Shown here: positions 50,680 through 59,707 of the stretch, piece after piece | How the letters are laid out: each line of letters opens with the position of its first letter | Position numbering within the stretch: position 1 is the first letter of the stretch | Notes under the pieces: generated by a model | Told to the model about the DNA's origin: nothing | The model's input: the letters and a program-made list of their open reading frames with translations, nothing else | The model's database searches: none | Made by a program: the position numbers and the translations under genes | Origin: Arabidopsis thaliana | Taxonomy: Eukaryota; Streptophyta; Magnoliopsida; Brassicales; Brassicaceae | Direction of reading: 5' to 3' | DNA length: 64,000 bases | NCBI RefSeq assembly: GCF_000001735.4 | Contig: NC_003076.8 | Location: 25,795,835-25,859,834 of the forward strand

Positions 50680-51256
50680 CAGGGGCGGAGGTAGCATAGT
50701 AGCATGGGGGTCAGTTGATCCCGGTGGATTTTTAAAATTTAACTAATACTATGACATATTTAAACAAGTACATAAATATTTAATGAAAATTCTATAAGTT
50801 GACCCTAATGCCTATTGTCGAAACTATTTTTTTGACTCCTTAAACTATAAAATTTTGAATATTATAAAATAATATAGGCTATAACCACTTACAATTATAT
50901 ATCAGTTTTATTATTTTTTTATTTTGTGACCAATGTTTTCATGTACTTCAGTATAATATTACTTTTTCTTTAATTATTATGAATCTATATAATTACTTGT
51001 ATTCATCGACCACATTTACTTTTATCTTTTTTTCCCATTTATAATGGTATTTTTTTTTAAGTATATCAACTATCATGTTTTATACAAACCAATAAAAATT
51101 CAAAAGTATGATAATATTTTCTTGTAAATTTGATAGAAAACACATAACCTATATGCAATATAATTCGAAAAACAAAACAATTACATATATTTTATTAAAA
51201 TAATTTCTATATTTCGACCCCGGTAAAATAATTTCTATATTTCGACTCCGCCACTG
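50680..51256. mobile_element. 577-bp hAT-type MITE with perfect 8-bp TSD
   Basis: Starts CAGGGGCGGAGGTA and ends ...CTCCGCCACTG, whose reverse complement CAGTGGCGGAGTCG forms a terminal inverted repeat. Flanks are identical 8-bp duplications GTCCTTCT at 50672-50679 and 51257-51264. CAGnGGCGGA termini with 8-bp duplications mark hAT elements. The interior is AT-rich with no coding frame. Near the right end a 22-base unit (AAAATAATTTCTATATTTCG) is directly repeated at 51198 and 51225. Confidence 0.85.
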
Positions 51257-51264
51257 GTCCTTCT

Positions 51265-54200
51265 TGCGATTAGATTTGACGTTTTAAGTTTGTGAGATGA
51301 CCGACGAGACGCGAAAGCATAGCACGTGTGCGATCAGTGTTCTACTGTGATGGTCAAAGTCAAACCCAATATTTTCTAACCAAAGCGTATTTATTGTTTT
51401 GTTGAAACTAAACTGCTATGTCTCCGACAAAAAATGGGCAAATTTTACCCATAAATAGTTTTCTTTTACGATTAAGTAAATGTACATGTTTAGTAAAAAA
51501 TTGGACATGTAAATGATGTGGATGCACCGAAACTAATTAAAAGTTTTAGATGATTGAAATATAAATTCTGAGCATATAATTATTTATGAAAAAGTTAACA
51601 TTAATTCATCGGAAAATCAAAATGTAGCTAACGAACTTGTTAGCTCACCACATCATCAGTGTCTTCACTCTCCACCTACAAATTAAATTTATGAATTCAA
51701 TCATTACTTTATTATATTTCTGTAACGCATGACCCAATTTATTTTACTCAAACCAAAAGGACCAAAAATATAAATCTTTCTACTTAATGGCGTTGAAATG
51801 TTTTGAAAAACTAATTTCTCGGCGAAACAAGAGAAATCACAATATAATGTCTGGAGTAATCTATACATGCAAGTATAATAGGAAATATGGATGAGGCTTT
51901 TTGTATGCCAGCCTCGGACACGGTACTTGGTGCGACATATCATGTGAATGCTCGAATCACTTTCAATGAATATTCATTGATGACTCACGATTCATGAGTT
52001 GTGACCGTGACTCGTGACTCGACTCATGAGACATGCCTCGCACCACCTTTACCCCGACCGTTCCGTACACTATATACGCGTATTTAAGTACGTAACGTTG
52101 ATTTCTTCACAGGTATATGTATTCTTATCACATGTATAAACACGATCGATCGCACGTGTGCATATTTTTTAGTTATTACTTGTTGTGCGTTCAAGTAGTT
52201 TTATTTTTTTCTATAAGTAACATTTGTGGGTTCACATAGTTGCAGCGCAATGAGGAATTAAAAATATAATTTTGAAGATTTATTAAAATTTGGTTTACTA
52301 TTTAACGTTGTTTGGGATTTAGTTAATGATTTACTGAGTTGTGGTTTTTTAGAGAACATGAAGGCGAATGGATATCTAGTGTAAAAAAGTTTAACTATTT
52401 ATTTACTATTACGTACAAACAACATTGGTTTAAAGACGGAACTCGCTATTCACAAAGTATTTTCTCTTCTTGTCTGCATCACATACTACATTTAAATTCA
52501 CCTTTGAATTCATGAAACAAAACTTTGTGTGAATGGTGATGCGTCTTGTGTTTTATTACATTCATCACAAAACAAATGTCGGTTGATTTCTTACTAATGA
52601 TGTGATCAGAAAGCACACCCAATTACCATTAGTATATTGTTTAGTATATATTTATGATACTACATTATATTAATCAATGGTCCATAACTATACTTCACTA
52701 GAAACCTGTACAACCAATCTAGGGATTAGCTAGAATTGTCAGTCAGTTTCGTGTTGGCCTAAAATAAAATAATTTTGAAACACTATTTCAAATAAAAGAA
52801 TGAAATAATAATGGAGAAGTACGGTTGCTAGATTTGTAATAGGGTAGCTAAGACGTAGTCAGTGTTTGAAATAGTAGAGAAAGGTATGGGACTTAGACCA
52901 ACTTTAGATTTCAACTGTTGTTCCTGACATTACCAAGACTCTTCTATTTTAGTTTACTTTCTGTTCGTGTACTTCTTCTCATAATATTGGGACAATAAGA
53001 GTCATTTTACTCCATACTCATTGAAATGTTTTTAATTTAATTTCCATAAAAGATAACTATTACAAGGTATCAGGTCTAATAATCATTTATTCTGACCTTT
53101 GTCATGTACGTTAACCAAGAAATAAAATTTTGAAAGCAAATTTTAATTAATTTGTAACTCAATAGATCACATACTATTTGGTCTGTTGTATATATGTCCA
53201 TTAATCTTTTGTAATTTGTATGCCAAGTAGACTTATGGCTCTGAATTTCATTTATTAGATTTCCTTTTACAAAAGTGGATGAAAAATGGTAAAACCGTAT
53301 AAGTGTTGGGAAGAGGTTGCATTGAATGAAGAACTCTAATTAACTCTAATGGAAAAAGCTTAGATAAGAGATTGAAATGGCAAGAACGGTGATTGATATA
53401 TGGACTGTGTGCATACGTGTGTCTACACAAAATATGGTAACATATATGCATTTGAAGTAGCTTAAATTGAGGAAGATTTCGCAATAAAGATTGAATAGTC
53501 GCAATGTTGTGACATAATTATAATCGGTCACTATATTTAGACTGGGGCCTGTCATATTTTCTCCTAACAAAAAAACTATAAAATTATATAAAGTTTTGAG
53601 TCTTGACATAACATAGAAAAGGCTTTACCTTACCATATCACTTTGTATTAATATTTTCTCTTTGCCCACTTTCTCCGTTCTTTCTTATTCATTGAACATA
53701 GGTGACATGAAACCTTGCATCCAAGGCATTTGAAGAAACAAACGAATCTATCTTTATTTGTTATATAATCTTTTTATTTCCTTTGTTTTTGTCAATATTA
53801 TAGAAAATTATTATATACCAGAGGTTATAGTCAACTAATTAATTGGATTTTTATTTTTTGTAATGTTAAACTTATCCACCAGAAAGATTATATGTGTAAT
53901 GTAATAACTGGACTATTTTGTAAAATCATATTTTAAAATTATAAAACCTCAAACCTTACTGAAAACAGGTGATTTCAAAATTTCATGCAAGTAAATGTTG
54001 AACTTTCCAATTTTATAAATAGTCTTGTTAAGCAAGAGTTTTACGATAATCCCTCCCAAAGCACTATAGCTTTAAAATTACTATGTTAGTTGTGTCGAAA
54101 ATACAAAGCAAAAGAGAATAATTCTATGCAACTGTTGACAAGAGAAAAACACATTATTGCGCCGTACAAACGTCTTGTCTCCATTTCCATAAGATAATTT

Positions 54201-54962
54201 GTTTTGAAATATATAAATCTTAAGCGAGCTATCGACTATCGTTAGTGTTTTTGATGAATATGATGAAAACTAATGGGATGTTTTCATTACTCTAATAACT
54301 TTCGCATAAAAGTGAAAGACAACGAATATGGAGGATATCAAAAGTTTCTGGTTTAATTTTCTCGGCATTTCATTAAAACTTTCCATACCTTTCAGTAAAC
54401 AAATCTTCGTTCCCTATAATTTTTCAGATCATATGTGGGTCAAGTAAAAAACACTCCCCCTTTAACCTAAACCACTTAATGACAATAAGTCTACAACCAT
54501 TTTGTGTGCTTAGTTACCATAAATTTTGCCTTAATAATTTAAGAACTGTAAATATTTGTGCCCTGCAACATTTTTTCAATAAACCTAAACTATCAACAAT
54601 TATAAGTCTAAAAAAATCTACCACCAAACAGTTTCTTCGGCTTGTAGACCAAAACCAGTTGTCAACAAGTCTACAACTACTTGCATAGTTGAATAGTTCG
54701 TGAAAAAATAAAGAGAAAGTATATATCAGAAGTAATTAAATACACACGAAAACATAACTCAAAAACCTCTTCTTAGTCAGATTCTCTCTCTATCTATCTC
54801 TCTCAATCTCCATCTGCCCATATTTCTTGCTGTCAACAAATTCATTCAGCAATCTCCTTTTTCCCCATCAACAACAAACAAAAAATAAAGTCCTTTCACA
54901 ACAATTATATTTAGAACAAATTCACCAAAAACCCTTCCACAAAAAACCTCTCTTCTTCAACA
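51265..54962. other. gene-poor region upstream of IDL2
   Basis: 3.7 kb, AT-rich. It contains the foldback at 51929-52044. The IDL2 leader with TCTCTCTATCTATCTCTC begins near 54780. Open frames 53248-53609 and 54479-54688 lack motifs and good starts. No tRNA or protein gene is supported. Confidence 0.45.
51929..52044. repeat. palindrome-centred imperfect foldback
   Basis: Centre is a perfect 18-bp palindrome TCAATGAATATTCATTGA (51963-51980). Outer ends GGTGCGA (51929-51935) and TCGCACC (52038-52044) are complementary. The right arm holds several TGACTC/GACTCATG units, including the inverted pair CATGAGT and ACTCATG, making it about 30 bases longer than the left arm. It could fold as a hairpin RNA or act as a bZIP-type site cluster. 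The function is unknown. Confidence 0.5.
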
Positions 54963-55250
54963 ATGTCGTCTCGAAACCAAAGATCAAGAATCACCTCTAG
55001 TTTCTTCGTCTCCTTCTTCACTAGAACCATTCTTCTTCTTCTCATTCTTCTTCTTGGTTTCTGCAATGGAGCAAGAACAAACACGAACGTCTTCAACTCG
55101 AAACCACACAAGAAGCACAACGACGCCGTTTCTTCTTCAACTAAACAGTTCTTGGGGTTCTTGCCACGTCACTTCCCTGTTCCAGCTTCTGGTCCCTCCA
55201 GAAAACACAATGATATTGGTTTACTTAGTTGGCATCGATCTTCTCCGTGA
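54963..55250 (+). CDS. IDL2: IDA-LIKE secreted peptide precursor, 95 aa
   Basis: Single exon. The basic N-terminus is followed by a hydrophobic signal sequence (TRTILLLLILLLGFCNGA). The C-terminal EPIP motif contains PVPASGPSRKHNDIGL, the hallmark of IDA/IDL peptides that are perceived by HAESA/HSL receptor kinases in cell separation (established knowledge). Length is as expected. The 95-aa precursor is the last protein before a 1.4-kb gap. Confidence 0.93.
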   Translation: MSSRNQRSRITSSFFVSFFTRTILLLLILLLGFCNGARTNTNVFNSKPHKKHNDAVSSSTKQFLGFLPRHFPVPASGPSRKHNDIGLLSWHRSSP

Positions 55251-56700
55251 GAAAAAGCTTGAAAGGTCTTGAATTTTATTTTCTTTCTTTCTTTTAATTA
55301 GTTATATGTTTCTTTCATTCCGGTTCCTCTCTTTTACCCTTTGCTTTTGAGTTTTAAGTTGGTGTAAATGTTTTTTATTTTATTTTTTTTTGGTAATGCC
55401 AAGAAAATGGTTATTTTTGTTTGATTAATGTCGACAAGGCTAAACATATGATTTATTATTATGAAATTGTAATTGGAAGTTGTATTATTTTTTGGATAGC
55501 TCGAATTTGTAATATTGCACGTATCAAAGTGTGTGAGCCGATCATCCTCATGATATACACGTGTTCTTGTTATTATAATAATAATTTAACTATCTGAAAA
55601 AGTTTATGATTAGTTCGAAAATTGACTTTGAATATTATATCACAAGGACTAATTTGTATGTGTGTTTGTAAAAGAATAGATCAAATCTTTAAACTTTAAA
55701 GAGGTTTGAAATATATGGTGTAACTAAAAAGTCTGATGTAGAATGGTCTTGAGATTTATAATCGACTTTTTTCTTGGGATCTATCGATTTGTTTTAATGA
55801 TAACCAATAATGTCTTTGAAATGTCTATTGTGATTTGTCAATGTGATGGACCAAGGTTGCATCTAATTCTATAGCCATTTAATTTATTTTGACATTAAAC
55901 GTGACATTTATGCCGGAAGGTGATCATCAATAGGTACATAAGATCAGAAAGGTGTGATCAATAGAAGAAGATAAACAGAAACATTTTTAAAATATAGTGT
56001 ATGATATTGAACTGCACTTGATTTTAAACAAATACGTAATGATCATTTTTAAAGACAAATAAACCGATCTAATTACATATTTATTTGATAATAAAATACC
56101 AATCGAGTACTCTTTTTTTTTCGTAGTTATTTAATATAATCAATGCTATAATTAACAGTACAGTACTCATCATTACATGTTTGTTAAGAGTAATGAGTTC
56201 TGAAACCTCGAAATCTATCTTCTTCTTCTTTAATCACGTTCGGTTGTTCAAATTCAGACAATCATAGCCCCTTTTCGATAAATTAGGTAAATTTCGCACA
56301 TCGTTTTGGTAAAATAACACTGCAAAAAAGGGACATAATCTCATAACCTATATATTTGCAGTTGCAGATTTTAGCATCTTTAGTCAAAAAAAGCAAAGTT
56401 ACCATTGAACTCATTAACATTAACAACGCCTCAACCAAACCGGATAATAATGAATTCAAATCTAACGTGATTGTTCTCTGGTTTTCTCAACCTTCTACAA
56501 GAACAGGCCTTGATCCCAAACAACAAGTCTGAAAATGGTTGAATAACTTGTTGTGGCCAACTACAGATAAAGTAAAACGAGAAAGACCTTATTTGTCAAA
56601 TTAAAATCCGACATTCTCAATTTTCTAGTGGTGAACATTGACCAAGAAACAACACAAACAACTTAAACAGAAACATCAAACGTTAAATGGCAGCCCAAAA
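55251..56700. other. IDL2 3' flank and uL15 3' flank
   Basis: 1.45 kb between convergent genes. AT-rich, with no frames or repeats worth naming. Confidence 0.5.
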
Positions 56701-58046
56701 TTATGATTCAACAGGAGATTCAACTTTGGTCTCCTCAGCTGCAAAGAAGGGAATGGGTTTTTTCGGAGCTGGAAGACGTCCAATGCTATCAACCTTATCT
56801 TGTTGTTTAGGAGGTGGTCGCGCTGCTTTTGGCAATAACCTTCCTTTCTTCTCAAACCATTCCGGTTTAAGCAATGCCCTTAAGCCCAACTTGTTGTAAT
56901 ACACTCTTCTCACTGATCCTCCTGCTGCTTCCACCACCTCTTTGGCCCTAACCGTCACTCTCGAAACCTGTAATAAACACGCTCATACCGATCAACTGAA
57001 CATCTAACTAAGCAAATACATTGACTGGTGCAACGGCTCTAGAGACTACAGAGCAAAAGTTAATAACGCAAATGATAAACCTCGAAATGAAGTGGCCATT
57101 TGATATCATCAGCACCACGACCCATTAGTCTTACTCCATCTTCTATTTGCTTTCCTATGGCTCCCACATCCTGCAAACCGACGTTAATGTGTTCAGTAAG
57201 AATCAGACATATTAAGAATCCTAAACTCAATTTAAACCGTTGAATCAAAGAGTGAAGTATGACCGAACCTTGAGCGTTTTCATTGTAATCAATTCATGAG
57301 AATCTATCTTCCCAGCGTTTATGAGTTTAGCAATCTTCCCTAGACCAACCGGCTGCATCACAAAACAATCATAAACATCTTTAGTCGCTGCATCAATAGA
57401 GTGTCAAATCCTAAATCCTTACACACACAGTATAACCTACTTCACCACAAGCAGCTAAAGAACAGCAATAATGGCATACAGAAAGAAGAACAAGAGTGAT
57501 CCATCTGATTTAGATTCTCAAATTCGACCTAATCTAAGGAATCAATCACAAATGTTAACCCTTCGAATCAAGGGAAGCTACAAAATCCGAAACTTGACCT
57601 CAGAAATGAAAATCCCAGAACTAAAAGGCACAAGCTTGAACCTGAAAATGGAGCTTAAATTTGTTCTTGAAGCCACGTTTGGGTAAACGACGTCGTAGTG
57701 GAGTCTGACCACCTTCGAAACCAAACTTCATCGTTCCTCTCGCTTTTTGCCCCTTGTGACCTCTTCCAGCAGTTTTACCTTTACCAGACCCAATACCTCT
57801 TCCTTTCCTCGTCTTGAGTTTTCTCGGCACATTGTCTCTCAGATCGTTCAAGCTCAATAAACTATAAGCCCTGATTCCTTGAAACGACAAAGCCCTGCTC
57901 GTAGAGGTCGGAATTTGAGTAGAGATCGGAGAAGGACGGCATTGAAGAAGTGGTGAAGAAATGATGAATCTGGGTTTCGCGGTTTGATGAAACGAAGAAT
58001 TGATGAGTGATGTTGATATGATCGACAAGAGTCTTCTTCTTAACAT
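56701..58046 (-). CDS. ribosomal protein uL15 (L18e/L15 family), organellar, 281 aa
   Basis: Four exons: 58046-57642, 57352-57269, 57170-57081 and 56967-56701. An N-terminal about 65-residue Ser/Arg-rich extension (start [14 protein letters not shown]) is typical of a mitochondrial targeting sequence. The uL15 core follows: [56 protein letters not shown]. The C-terminal lobe has [27 protein letters not shown] and a basic, proline-rich tail. The family sits at the large-subunit surface. I infer a mitochondrial protein from the presequence. From memory AT5G64670, length as remembered. It shares a divergent promoter with the gene at 58599. Confidence 0.9.
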
Positions 58047-58122
58047 TTCTTCGTTGCGGGATCAAGTAGATTTCGATTTTAGAGATCTCCTGATGAAATT
58101 TTGATTATTCCATTTTGGGGAT

Positions 58123-58217
58123 TTAGGGTTTATGAGATTTCAGTGAAGAGCTACTGAATCATCCATCACCATTGCTTTCTTCTTCAGTACTGTCACTTAA
58201 AGGCCCATTATGGCCCA
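58123..58217. promoter_or_regulatory. telo-box and paired site II motifs in the uL15/58599 divergent promoter
   Basis: TTAGGGTTT (reverse telo-box AAACCCTAA) at 58123-58131 and two GGCCCA cores at 58202-58207 and 58212-58217, in the 552 bp between the two divergent ATGs. This is the combination found in ribosomal-protein promoters, and a bidirectional promoter is inferred. Confidence 0.6.
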
Positions 58218-58598
58218 AATGTCTTTTCCACCCGCCAATTCACTAAACTATGTCGTTTTGAGTGAACTTCAAAATAAAATAAAACAGAGAAATAAATTGG
58301 GAAGGGTTTTAGGTCATCGCCGAATTGCTATTTCTCCGGTAACGATTCTCTCTCTTTTCCGCCGCCGACGAAGCCATCTTTCTTTCTCTTTAGCTTTCTC
58401 GTTCCGATTTGCATCCAGTTTCTTGATTTTTCTAACTAATTTATGTCTTTTGAAGAGATTTATAATTGCGATTTTGACAGAGTTTGAGTTTGTTCAAAAG
58501 CTTTGTTTATTATATATGTTAAAGCTCTCGCTATATTTAACACTTGTTTTCTCGATTTTGCAGGTTTTGTGAAATCGCGAGAGCTGATTTGAGCAGAG

Positions 58599-59497
58599 AT
58601 GGATTTCGATTTCAAAGTTTCCGGAGATTTCATAGTCAGTGGCGCAGAGCAGCTAGATGACACTGATTTGACGCGTTCTGATGAGTTTTGGCTTATCCAA
58701 GCCCCTTTAGGCCAAGTATGTTTAGAGAATGATTCTTTATTGCAAATTTGATCCTCATGTAATGTTCTACAGCTAAATGACTTTTCTTTATCGCAGTTTC
58801 CAGAAATCGAAGAGAACACTCTTAAGATTGAGCCAGACAAAGATGGGTTATTTGGAGAATTCAAGGATTCAAATGGTATGTTTATGTTTTGTGTTCTTTC
58901 ATACTCTTTAATATTTTAGTTTTGATCTCCAAAAGCTGGCTCATTACACCTTTGTTTAGGTGCAAAGTATGATCTTGCTAGCTTTCATTCTCAAGATGCT
59001 GGTGCAGAGTTGATTATACCTTCTGAAGAATCAATGATTGGTATATTCCCATTACTTTACAGTTGTGTCTTGTTTAGGTTTTGGTCGTTCAGTTTACACA
59101 GTTTTGTTTTACCACCTGTTTCGTTAATAATGATTCTTCTGTTGTTGTTCGTTTTATGATAGTTGGGAAGATTACTCGGCGAGTTGCATTAGTTCGTTAC
59201 CCTGAACCAAACGAGTTGCTTCAGAAAATGAAGGCTAGAACACAACAGAAGCTTGTCGGATCAGTGACGAATTCCTCTAAGAAATCATCTAACCTTACTC
59301 AAAGCAGCCGGCATAAAAGCGGCACACGTAGCAGCAGAGAGAAGAGCATGTTCTCTGGCTTCACCGAGACTCCAAAGTCGCCAAAAAGAAAAAATTCAGA
59401 GTCTTCCTCAGGTAAACATCGGAGCTCAACAAGTACGGTTTCAGGCTCTTCAGAACGATCAGCAAAGTCCAAGAAGAAGGTGAAGAAGGAAGAGTAA
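58599..59497 (+). CDS. small lysine/serine-rich nuclear-type protein, mediator-associated-like, 203 aa
   Basis: Four exons: 58599-58715, 58797-58875, 58960-59040 and 59163-59497. Start MDFDFKVSGDFIVSGAEQ. The first part contains TRSDEFWLIQAPLGQFPEI, resembling the WLIQAP signature near the N-terminus of RNA polymerase I A34.5/PAF49-type proteins, although family assignment is tentative. The last exon is basic and low in complexity (SSSGKHRSSTSTVSGSSERS, ending KSKKKVKKEE), suggesting nuclear localisation. From memory AT5G64680, annotated as mediator-associated. The shared promoter with uL15 hints at a role in growth. Confidence 0.7.
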
Positions 59498-59707
59498 AGA
59501 TCTTTGCTCCTGTTTTTTTCAAAGAGAATGTTTGTGACTGTTAAGATGTTGAATTTCGATTATGCAGATGATAAACAGCCAGTAATGTATTCAAATTCAT
59601 AAGTTATTTCGCCGTAGATGCTTATAAAAGTTCAAGCTTATTAGCTACCATGGAACAAAGTAAAAGTAAAATACAGCTTTTCAGCTATGTTTGTTGTTCT
59701 TTTGTCT

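Noticed and set aside
53248-53609. Overlapping minus-strand frames of 78-87 codons
   Set aside because: No ATG-supported protein-like sequence, AT-rich codons, no neighbours.
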